Shown: positions 14,058-20,245 of the stretch, piece by piece
Numbering within the stretch: position 1 is the first letter of the stretch
Layout: every line of letters starts with the position of its first letter
Assembly: GCA_900766775.1 (NCBI GenBank)
Contig: CAAFXN010000099.1
Location: forward strand, 1 to 22,275
DNA: 22,275 nt
Source of the DNA: Bacteroidales bacterium
Lineage (GTDB): Bacteria; Bacteroidota; Bacteroidia; Bacteroidales; Paludibacteraceae
Reading direction: 5' to 3'
Translations under genes and position numbers: made by a program
Notes under the pieces: generated by a model
What the model was told of the DNA's origin: nothing
Databases searched by the model: none
Seen by the model: only the letters and a program-made list of their open reading frames with translations

Positions 14058-15412
14058 TTCGTTCCAAGCGCGCCGTATTGCGGCTCAATAGCGGGTGAAA
14101 CATAGGTCTTCGACCCGATCGTCAATCCTCCGGCAAAGTAAGGTGCTACTTGTCCGTCAGCCCCTTTGAGTGCGGGCGAGCCGGCAGCAAGGTGCAAGTC
14201 CCATGACTGGTCATACACATATTCCGTCAGGCTGACTTGGTTGATATCAAACGATACGAACTGCGGGTCTAACAAGTGGTCGGGAGTAGAAATCTGGCTG
14301 TGGGTATCTACTGCGGGGTTGTAGTTCTTGTTGTCCTGTGCGTAGCCCTCCGCAGGGTTGCCGACTGTTGCTTCGCCTACGATAGGGGTGGTCTGCGAAC
14401 CGGACGCATAGAAGTTGTAGTCAATCACCGACTTATCATCGTATCCAGCGTCGGACTTGTTGGGGTCGGTATATTTCGGGGTCATAGCGCGGAACTTGCA
14501 GTTCACCAACAGGTTGTTGACGATGGTAACCAATCCGTTTTTCTCCACGTAGATACATCCGCCCTTCTCGCCATCACGACGCCATCCGGCATTGAGGATG
14601 GTGTTGTTGTAGGCAGTAGCCTTCATCTGTCCGCGTGTCTCGCTCTGTCCTGAAGAGGAGAGTTTCAGTCCGTTGGTGTTCGGCGAGAACATCACATTGC
14701 CTGCAATATCGGCTACCACACCGGCTTTCATATTCACTGCCTCTGCGCCTGTATAGCCGTTGGCAATAAAGGTGTTGTGGGTAACGATAGCGTTGCCGCC
14801 CATGAAGTAGATACCATCCGAAGCACCGTTGCGAATCACAGAGTTGGTAACCACATAGCGACCGTCGATGTTGTTCGTGGTGATTTGCGGGTACATATCA
14901 TCTCCGGCGGTATATACGCCTTCAATAGCGGCAGGTGAGCCCTCGATGACTTGTGCTCCCGTGTATTCAATCACTACATACTCGAGCGCCATCTCGTCGC
15001 ACGACTCGTAGGCTACGATGCCGCCCCATAGTCCCTTGAAGGTATTCTCTTTGGTACGCAACTCGGGTGCTACGCTGAAGGTGATAGGTTGGCTCTCGGT
15101 ACCCAAGGCGTAGAGGTTACCCTTCACCATGATTTCTACGGGCACGTGGTTAACCCCCACGCCGGCATCGCTCACGATAATGGTTACGCCCGGCTCTATC
15201 GTCAGAGACTCGCCTTCGGGCACCACCAAGTGGCGATTCAGAAGAATGGTCTCACCGGTTTTCCACACACCGGAAACGATGATTTCTGTTTCGGTCTCTG
15301 TGGTGTTCGTGTTGTTTTCTTGGTTTCCGTCTTCGTTGTTGACGGGTTCACAAGAGAGAAGAAGCAAGCCGCTAATCATTGCCACGGCAGAGCAGAAAAA
15401 AAACTTTTTCAT
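14054..15412 (-). CDS. Surface lipoprotein with right-handed parallel beta-helix
   Basis: 452 aa from the ATG at 15412 (MKKFFF; an ATG at 15418 would add two residues). It has a lipoprotein signal peptide with lipobox LLLSC and the cysteine near 23, then an Asn/Glu/Thr-rich linker containing acidic residues, which can favour surface export in Bacteroidota. The body reads as beta-helix rungs: GESLTIEPGVTIIV, then VTNSVIRNGASDGIYFMGGNAIVTHNTFIANGY-like turns, ending near YGALGTK. It resembles substrate-binding or lyase-like beta-helix proteins, but no catalytic set is recognisable, so no enzyme activity is assigned. It sits 68 bp after the TonB receptor and overlaps the phosphatase by 4 bp; it may capture the ligand for the receptor (inference). 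Confidence 0.8.
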   Translation of the reverse strand: MKKFFFCSAVAMISGLLLLSCEPVNNEDGNQENNTNTTETETEIIVSGVWKTGETILLNRHLVVPEGESLTIEPGVTIIVSDAGVGVNHVPVEIMVKGNLYALGTESQPITFSVAPELRTKENTFKGLWGGIVAYESCDEMALEYVVIEYTGAQVIEGSPAAIEGVYTAGDDMYPQITTNNIDGRYVVTNSVIRNGASDGIYFMGGNAIVTHNTFIANGYTGAEAVNMKAGVVADIAGNVMFSPNTNGLKLSSSGQSETRGQMKATAYNNTILNAGWRRDGEKGGCIYVEKNGLVTIVNNLLVNCKFRAMTPKYTDPNKSDAGYDDKSVIDYNFYASGSQTTPIVGEATVGNPAEGYAQDNKNYNPAVDTHSQISTPDHLLDPQFVSFDINQVSLTEYVYDQSWDLHLAAGSPALKGADGQVAPYFAGGLTIGSKTYVSPAIEPQYGALGTK

Positions 15413-15480
15413 GTGCATAAAAATTTGTTGTTTTCGTTGTTTGCCTTTATTCGCCGCAGGCGCAAGGCAATATTAACTAT

Positions 15481-18123
15481 CTATTGCAGTTTGTATCTGA
15501 CGCCAATCATGATGGTCTGCCCATACCATTCCTCGCGCTCCAAGATATTGTCTCTGTATCGCGGGAAATCGGTTACGCCATCGGTGTGGGGACCTTTTTG
15601 GATATATCGAATCATAGGCAGGTTGATGAGGTTGGTTGCCTTGAGGTAAATCTCCACCCCGCATTTCCATCCCTTCTCTGCCGAGAGTTCCATGCGGAAA
15701 TACTCATTCTCCCAGATATCGTTCTCATACCAGTTGGATACCTCTGCCAGTCGCTTCCCGATGAAACTGCCCGTGAGTTGCGCGTTGATACCATGCTCTG
15801 TATCTTTGTATATCAGCGATAGATTCGCCACATGCGCTGCCTGTCCGGCAAGAGGGCGCGACTGCATCATCATCACGATGTCATTCCCTTCCATGTGTCG
15901 CTTCTCTGTGGTGATACGCGAGAAGGTGTAGGTATAGTTGCACTTGATACCGAAATGCCGGAAGTATTTCAGCACATCCACCTCCACACCGGCATTGTTG
16001 GCATTGCCTAAGTTCAGCGGCGTGTAATAGGTGTCCTGCCCCTCTGTGATTAGCCCGTATTCAATGGGGTTTTGCAGATGTTTATAGAATACGCCCACCA
16101 TGAACTGTTCGTACGCCTGCGGGAAGAACTCCCACCGCAAATCCAAGTTGTCGGCTATCGTATGCTTCAGTTCGGGATTGCCTTTTTCTTTGTACTCTTC
16201 GTTGATGATGCTATAAGGCACTATCTCGAAGAAACTCGGGCGGTTGATGGCGCGGTAGTAACTCAGGTGCAGGTTCATCTTCTCCGTGATATGGTATTTC
16301 AAGTGCGCCGATGGCAGGTAGTCCCAATAGGTCTGCTTGCCTTCGCCATCCGTGGAACGAGGATAATGCAAGACATAACCTTGGTCGGTATGCTCTGCGC
16401 GGAAGCCCACCTCTGCCTCGAACTGCTTCTTTCGGTAGGACAACATGATATACGCTGCTCCTATCCGCTCCGTGGCATTGTAGTTGAGCGGGTCGCCCAC
16501 ATTCCCATACGCCCGCGGCGTCATCAGCAGTTCGTTGAAATTCGTCCAATCGGTGCCATACACCTGATATGCCTCCATGCCGGTGGCGCTGTCGAAGGTA
16601 TATTCGTTGAAGAACGAGGTGCGTGCTTTGTCGCGATACATACCGCCCACCTTCAGCGTCCACTCCTCGCGGGGTTGCCAACTGAGGTTGAGGTAGCCTG
16701 CCCAGTCTCTGTCGTTGTTGTGCTCCCAGCGGCGTGTAGCGGCTTTGTTGGTCTGCAGATGGCTCCCTTGCAGGTATATCTGCGTGTTGTCGGGGGTGCT
16801 GTTGGCGGCGAAGGAGAACACGCCTTTCCAATCTAACACAACCGTCTTGTGCGCCATCGTATGCTCGCCGGAAAGCGTGCTGTTGAACACCTGCTGACGG
16901 TTATGCTTCATGCGGATGCTCGCCGTCTGTTCTGCCTCGGTGGCACGAACCTCGTTATCGCCCATCCATAGGTAGCCGTTGTACCACATCAACTTATGGG
17001 CGGGGGTGATGGTATAGTCTAACTTCGCGTGCACCGCCAAGCGCTGTTTCAAATCGGAATAGGTGCGGGCTTCCTCCGCGTCGCTCGCCTTGGTGTAGTC
17101 GTAGTAGTTCATGTTCTTCCCTCGGTGGAGATTCTGGTAACTCGCCGAGAGCAGGAACCCGAACTTATCATTGAACACGCGGTCGCCGTACGCCAACGAA
17201 GCAATCAGATCGGGCAGCGGGATATGCGAACGGACGGAGAGGCTCTGCATGCCGAAGTCTGACGCCGTCACTTTATTGCTGCCGATATTCCCCATACGCT
17301 CATCCGGCGACATAGGGTCGATGGCGCGGTAGTTGGAAGTAAGAAAAGGTCGTTGGAAATAGGTGGCGTTGTAGCCGGTAGAGAGATTTGCCGTGAGCAG
17401 TCGGCGCGCAGGTGCATCTTTCATCACGAGGTTCACCGCCCCGCCTATACCGTCGCCCTCGAGGTCGGCGGTCAGCGATTTATGCACCTCTATGCGAGAG
17501 AGTATCTCTGAGGGGAAGAGGTCGAGCGGCACAAAACGATTCTTGTTGTCCGGACTCGGAATCTTGATGCCGTTCACCAAAGTGTAGTTATAGCGCTTGT
17601 CCATGCCGCGCAGGATGGCATACTGCCCCTCGCCCGACGAGTTGCGCTCCACCGTTACGCCCGACATACGCTGTATGATATTGCCGACCGTGATATCCGG
17701 CGCCAACTCCATCGCTTTCGAACTTAACACATTCACCACATTCGAGGAACTACGCTCTATCTCAATGGCTTTCGCGCCGGTGCTACCGTTGTAGTTCGAC
17801 ACCACCGTTACCTCGCTGATGGCGGTTGCCTGCTCGCGCAGCCGAAGCGTCATGCGGCTGCCTGTATAGGGCACCTCCACCGACTCATAGCCCATATACG
17901 AGCAGCAGACCACAGGCTGGGCAACCTCCGTCCGCAGCACGAAAGTGCCATCCAAACCCGTTGTCGTACCGTTCGACGGCTCACCTTGGATAACGATGGT
18001 GGCACCCACAAGGCTCTCTTCCGTCAGCGAGTCTAACACCACGCCTCGGATTTCCACGCCGAAAGCCGTCAACGGGACGAACAATCCCATGCTCCACAAG
18101 AGTATCAGTAACCTATTTCGCAT
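15481..18123 (-). CDS. TonB-dependent outer-membrane receptor
   Basis: 880 aa from the ATG at 18123 (MRNRLLILLW). An upstream in-frame ATG at 18231 lies before the promoter and is rejected. Order: signal peptide (1-22), CarboxypepD_reg-like beta-sandwich (23-100, VEIRGVVLDSLTEESLVGATI), plug domain (about 110-240, with IIQRMSGVTVERNSSGEGQYAILRGMD and LEGDGIGGAVNLVMKDA), then a 22-strand barrel ending with MIGVRYKLQ. Such receptors import large or scarce ligands using TonB-ExbBD energy. No SusD partner is present; the partners here are a beta-helix lipoprotein and a phosphatase, which suggests a phosphorylated or phosphate-containing ligand rather than a glycan. Substrate unproven. Confidence 0.93.
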   Translation of the reverse strand: MRNRLLILLWSMGLFVPLTAFGVEIRGVVLDSLTEESLVGATIVIQGEPSNGTTTGLDGTFVLRTEVAQPVVCCSYMGYESVEVPYTGSRMTLRLREQATAISEVTVVSNYNGSTGAKAIEIERSSSNVVNVLSSKAMELAPDITVGNIIQRMSGVTVERNSSGEGQYAILRGMDKRYNYTLVNGIKIPSPDNKNRFVPLDLFPSEILSRIEVHKSLTADLEGDGIGGAVNLVMKDAPARRLLTANLSTGYNATYFQRPFLTSNYRAIDPMSPDERMGNIGSNKVTASDFGMQSLSVRSHIPLPDLIASLAYGDRVFNDKFGFLLSASYQNLHRGKNMNYYDYTKASDAEEARTYSDLKQRLAVHAKLDYTITPAHKLMWYNGYLWMGDNEVRATEAEQTASIRMKHNRQQVFNSTLSGEHTMAHKTVVLDWKGVFSFAANSTPDNTQIYLQGSHLQTNKAATRRWEHNNDRDWAGYLNLSWQPREEWTLKVGGMYRDKARTSFFNEYTFDSATGMEAYQVYGTDWTNFNELLMTPRAYGNVGDPLNYNATERIGAAYIMLSYRKKQFEAEVGFRAEHTDQGYVLHYPRSTDGEGKQTYWDYLPSAHLKYHITEKMNLHLSYYRAINRPSFFEIVPYSIINEEYKEKGNPELKHTIADNLDLRWEFFPQAYEQFMVGVFYKHLQNPIEYGLITEGQDTYYTPLNLGNANNAGVEVDVLKYFRHFGIKCNYTYTFSRITTEKRHMEGNDIVMMMQSRPLAGQAAHVANLSLIYKDTEHGINAQLTGSFIGKRLAEVSNWYENDIWENEYFRMELSAEKGWKCGVEIYLKATNLINLPMIRYIQKGPHTDGVTDFPRYRDNILEREEWYGQTIMIGVRYKLQ

Positions 18124-18181
18124 CCTCTGTAGTCTTGAAACACTAAACTCTAAAACTCTAAACACAATCGAAATTCGGGTG

Positions 18182-18213
18182 CAAAAGTACTGCTTATTTT
18201 TAATGTGAGCAAT
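18182..18213 (-). promoter_or_regulatory. Promoter of the receptor-lipoprotein-phosphatase operon
   Basis: Minus strand: ATTG at 18213-18210, a 20-bp spacer, TACTTTTG at 18189-18182. It places the 5' end near 18176, about 50 nt before the ATG at 18123. Confidence 0.65.
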
Positions 18214-18227
18214 AAATTTCAAATTCT

Positions 18228-18445
18228 TCATAAAAAAATAATTTCTTCACAAAAACTTAACAAAAAAGTCGTGCCCTTTTGGTAGAATATACAAAACTTG
18301 GGCGTGGTGTTGGGTGTTGTTGGCAAGGATGGCGGGGATGGTATCCCCGTGGTATTGACCCTCGGGTTTTTATTAGCAACAGATGTGTTTGTTTCAAAGT
18401 ATCGCGGAACTGCTTGCTCTTGCAGATGACGCATATCGCGATTGT
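18228..18445. other. Intergenic stretch between the receptor promoter and the DUF3127-like gene
   Basis: It holds a strong hairpin CGGGGAT/ATCCCCG (18333-18339 with 18343-18349) but no T-run, so it is only a weak terminator candidate for the gene at 18446. An 86-codon minus-strand frame here has no recognisable protein features and is not called. Confidence 0.4.
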
Positions 18446-18727
18446 TTAACATACATCGATACGCCAAGCGTGGCAGGAGGTGAACCATCTGCCAGAGACT
18501 ATCGATTGGTGGACGCGGGTTTCGAAGAAGACGCGTACTTTGGTGCCTTCGGGGAGGTTGAAGTTACGGGCGGCGTCGCCTTTTAGGGTGGCGCAGATGC
18601 CTTTTGGGAATTCCTCCTGCGTTTGCACGACTACATCGCGGAAACATTGATTGATGTTTTGCCTGCTGTCGTTGACAGCCTTTTCTTCTAAGTTGCTTGT
18701 AGCAACGATAATTCCTACAAATTCCAT
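18446..18727 (-). CDS. Small DUF3127-like OB-fold protein
   Basis: 93 aa. The start MEFVGIIVA and the blocks VVVQTQEEFPKGICATLKGD, VRVFFETRV and GRWFTSCHAWRID match the layout of the DUF3127 family, small OB-fold proteins of Bacteroidota thought to bind single-stranded DNA. The loop at residues 10-30 is divergent and the C-terminal DVC replaces the usual acidic end. It is probably monocistronic, with a TACCTTTG element at 18797-18790. Two dyad sites upstream suggest specific control. Confidence 0.72.
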   Translation of the reverse strand: MEFVGIIVATSNLEEKAVNDSRQNINQCFRDVVVQTQEEFPKGICATLKGDAARNFNLPEGTKVRVFFETRVHQSIVSGRWFTSCHAWRIDVC

Positions 18728-18789
18728 AAATGAGTTTTGATTTTGGTTAATTAGTTGATTGGAATTTCAGCGCGCTTTGAAATTCGGTG

Positions 18790-18797
18790 CAAAGGTA
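18790..18797 (-). promoter_or_regulatory. -7 element of the DUF3127-like gene
   Basis: TACCTTTG on the minus strand, 63 bp before the ATG. Unlike other promoters here there is no TTTG 20 bp upstream; the nearest (18827-18824) is 26 bp away and lies within the first dyad site. Confidence 0.55.
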
Positions 18798-18818
18798 CGG
18801 CTTTTGCGCGGGAAAGAA

Positions 18819-18857
18819 TGTATCAAAATAAGACAAAATGTGTCTCAAAATAAGACA
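18819..18857 (-). promoter_or_regulatory. Twin dyad sites, candidate operator
   Basis: TGTATCAAAATAAGACA (18819-18835) and TGTCTCAAAATAAGACA (18841-18857) differ at one base and start 22 bp apart, two helical turns. Each is a dyad of the form TGTCT-N7-AGACA (perfect in the second). They lie just upstream of the -7 element of the DUF3127-like gene, a natural place for a dimeric regulator. Confidence 0.5.
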
Positions 18858-18870
18858 AAATGCATTTGGA

Positions 18871-18902
18871 TAACATTTGCTACATTTGCCACATTTGCTA
18901 CA
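18871..18902. repeat. Short ACATTTGC tandem repeat
   Basis: TAACATTTGC, TACATTTGCC, ACATTTGCTACAT: imperfect tandem units of about 9-10 bp, related in sequence to the TGTAACAAATG units at 19148-19224 (opposite orientation). Confidence 0.45.
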
Positions 18903-18935
18903 TAGAAAATGAGTAACCCTCCCCCCCACATATTA

Positions 18936-18964
18936 AATTATTATATATATTATATATAATAATT
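18936..18964. repeat. Perfect AT-only palindrome
   Basis: 14-bp arms (18936-18949 and 18951-18964) of A/T only around one base, flanked by C-runs on both sides (18918-18927 and 18971-18975). No gene adjoins it. Confidence 0.6.
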
Positions 18965-19013
18965 AGATAACCCCCTCTAACTCCCCAAATTTAATACTTT
19001 TTAACGAAAAATG

Positions 19014-19045
19014 GGGGTACTTTGAGCCAAAAGTACCCCGTTTTT
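19014..19045 (+). terminator. Orphan intrinsic terminator
   Basis: Perfect stem GGGGTACTTT/AAAGTACCCC (19014-19023 with 19030-19039), 6-nt loop, then GTTTTT. On the minus strand it is followed by CATTTTT, so it may be bidirectional. No gene leads into it on either strand within several hundred bases. Confidence 0.6.
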
Positions 19046-19155
19046 CACTCCAACTACCCCCTTTTCAACCCCACCTTATTTGTTACATCCCACCATAAGG
19101 TCCTTACCGAGACCTAACCGAGTAGCATATCAATACTAAATTGCAGTGTAACAAA

Positions 19156-19224
19156 TGTAACAAATGAAACAAATGAAAAGTTGAAAAAATAGTGTAACAT
19201 GTTTCATTTGTTTCATTTGTTACA
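19156..19224. repeat. 23-bp perfect inverted repeat
   Basis: Arms 19156-19178 and 19202-19224 are exact reverse complements, built from TGTAACAAATG and AAACAAATGAAA units, with a 23-nt spacer. An extra TGTAACAAATG unit precedes the left arm (from 19147). Confidence 0.7.
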
Positions 19225-19272
19225 ATAACATTTAGTATTCATTTGGATATTTCGAACACAAGTTTCTCTTCA

Positions 19273-19341
19273 TCATCCGAGTGCCACATCCAGAATCATC
19301 ATCAGCACGAAGCCTGCTGTGAAGCCGAGGGTGGGGAAGTT
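19273..19341 (-). pseudogene. Relic of a membrane-protein C-terminus, ZIP-transporter-like
   Basis: Read on the minus strand, 19341-19273 encodes NFPTL then GFTAGFVLMMILDVALG and a stop. This is a complete hydrophobic terminal helix ending in DVALG, as in ZIP-family metal transporters of Bacteroidota. The frame closes at a TGA at 19353-19351, inside a dispersed palindrome, so only about 23 codons remain and there is no start. It is best read as the stump of a gene lost by deletion or rearrangement. The ZIP assignment rests on memory of the family C-terminus. Confidence 0.4.
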
Positions 19342-19343
19342 TA

Positions 19344-19359
19344 TCCCGATTCATCGGGA
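19344..19359. repeat. Dispersed palindrome, copy 3
   Basis: TCCCGATTCATCGGGA, with TTTA before it, at the broken end of the ZIP-like relic. Confidence 0.7.
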
Positions 19360-19488
19360 CCGCAAAGGGGGATGAAGGATGAAAGACTTATTACCTTTGC
19401 GTATGCAAGTTACGGGTGCGGCTGAATACCGAGTCCTCCTCCCTCCCTTCTCTCCCCTCTCTTCCATTCTCTCATCAGCCGTCTCAGT

Positions 19489-19543
19489 CGGTTCCTGCTC
19501 GGTTCCTGCTCGGTTCCTGCTCGGTTTCTGCTCGGTTCCTGAA
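19489..19543. repeat. 11-bp tandem array A (5 units)
   Basis: CGGTTCCTGCT at 19489, 19500 and 19511, CGGTTTCTGCT at 19522, CGGTTCCTGAA at 19533: exactly five 11-bp units. Confidence 0.85.
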
Positions 19544-19551
19544 GCAGACTA

Positions 19552-19606
19552 TATCGAGACTATACCGAGACTCTGTCGAGACTCTATCGGGTCTCTATCG
19601 AGACAC
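19552..19606. repeat. 11-bp tandem array B (5 units)
   Basis: TATCGAGACTA, TACCGAGACTC, TGTCGAGACTC, TATCGGGTCTC, TATCGAGACAC from 19552: again five units of 11 bp, 8 bp after array A but of different sequence. Confidence 0.8.
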
Positions 19607-19686
19607 AACCGACTATGTATGACCACCTTCTGACTCCCTATCCCATTAAATTTGCTCCCTAATAAGAAACTTTTTTCACACCTCCC

Positions 19687-19717
19687 TTGCATATGTGAAA
19701 AAAAGTTTGTACCTTTG
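19687..19717 (+). promoter_or_regulatory. Promoter of the 19721-20096 RNA
   Basis: TTG at 19687-19689, a 20-bp spacer, TACCTTTG at 19710-19717. The expected start is near 19722. Confidence 0.7.
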
Positions 19718-19720
19718 CAG

Positions 19721-20096
19721 CGCGAGTCCACAATGGGGGTCTGCGAGTGGCGGCGCAGTTGTACGCTCCGCTGCGAACAAATCATTCGGTGGGCAAGCAG
19801 ACATGTTGAAAAAGGCGTTTGTTGAAGCGCTGTTCTGATGCTTGAATCTCGCAAGTTCAATGTATTTTTCTTCAGAGCACACGCAACGACGGATGTCCTC
19901 GTGGTGTAAATTTCCGTATTCTTGCCTTGGGTAGATTATATACCCGTATAGGTGGTTGAAAGTGCATGTATTACACAAATATCTGTACTTGTGGTTATTT
20001 ATATCGGCGTGGGCTTCGCGTTGTCGTTCTTAAGAAAAAGGCAATGCGAGAGCCTCAAGCATGGGAACGACATCAAAGGAACTCCCACGCTTTTTT
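19721..20096 (+). ncRNA. Candidate structured RNA of about 370 nt with its own promoter and terminator
   Basis: No credible protein is encoded. CGCGAGTCC at the predicted 5' end (19721-19729) pairs with GGGCTTCGCG (20011-20020) with one mismatch, closing a domain of about 300 nt. Inside are hairpins CGCAG/CTGCG (19754-19774), GCGTT/AGCGC (19815-19830), TTGAA/TTCAA (19842-19859), an ACAC...GTGT arm with ACGA/TCGT (19880-19906) and GGGTA/TACCC (19929-19945). It ends with a large hairpin, GCGTGGG (20007-20013)/CCCACGC (20084-20090) enclosing TGTCGTTC (20022-20029)/GAACGACA (20065-20072), then TTTTTT. The closing helix and terminator stem compete for a few bases. No RNase P, SRP or tmRNA core was seen; other known families such as 6S were not excluded. 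Confidence 0.5.
20007..20096 (+). terminator. Large terminator hairpin of the 19721 RNA
   Basis: GCGTGGG/CCCACGC outer stem, TGTCGTTC/GAACGACA inner stem and AGGC/GCCT tip, followed by six T (20091-20096). Confidence 0.65.
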
Positions 20097-20158
20097 ATAT
20101 CTATGTCTTTGGTGTAATGGTCTTCCTCCCCAAAAAAACAGGCGTATAGGTCAAAAAA

Positions 20159-20227
20159 CATAGGGAACTTGCCCACCGACACCATCATTTCCAAACGTTA
20201 CGTACCCGCATAGCAGGAGTCCCTATG
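20159..20227 (+). promoter_or_regulatory. Stem-loop in the leader of the BspA-like gene
   Basis: CATAGGGA-A-CT (20159-20169) pairs with AGTCCCTATG (20218-20227), one bulge, closing a 48-nt loop. The right arm ends at an in-frame ATG (20225), upstream of the start preferred for the protein, so the hairpin could affect ribosome access. No promoter of the usual form was seen between 20097 and 20225. Confidence 0.4.
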
Positions 20228-20245
20228 CAACTAAAAATGTTTTCT

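Noticed and set aside
18228..18488. 86-codon minus-strand frame
   Set aside because: It overlaps the end of the DUF3127-like gene in another frame, and a simple Thr/Pro-rich stretch comes from repeat-like GGT/GTT DNA; no start context.
19489..19606. Possible CRISPR array
   Set aside because: Units are 11 bp with no spacers between them and no cas genes are in the window; these are simple tandem repeats.
19379..19633. 84-codon plus-strand frame across the 11-bp arrays
   Set aside because: The 11-bp period shifts frame with every unit, so the translated repeat is accidental.
19721..20096. Retron or group II intron RNA
   Set aside because: No reverse transcriptase gene is near, and no domain V-like hairpin was seen.
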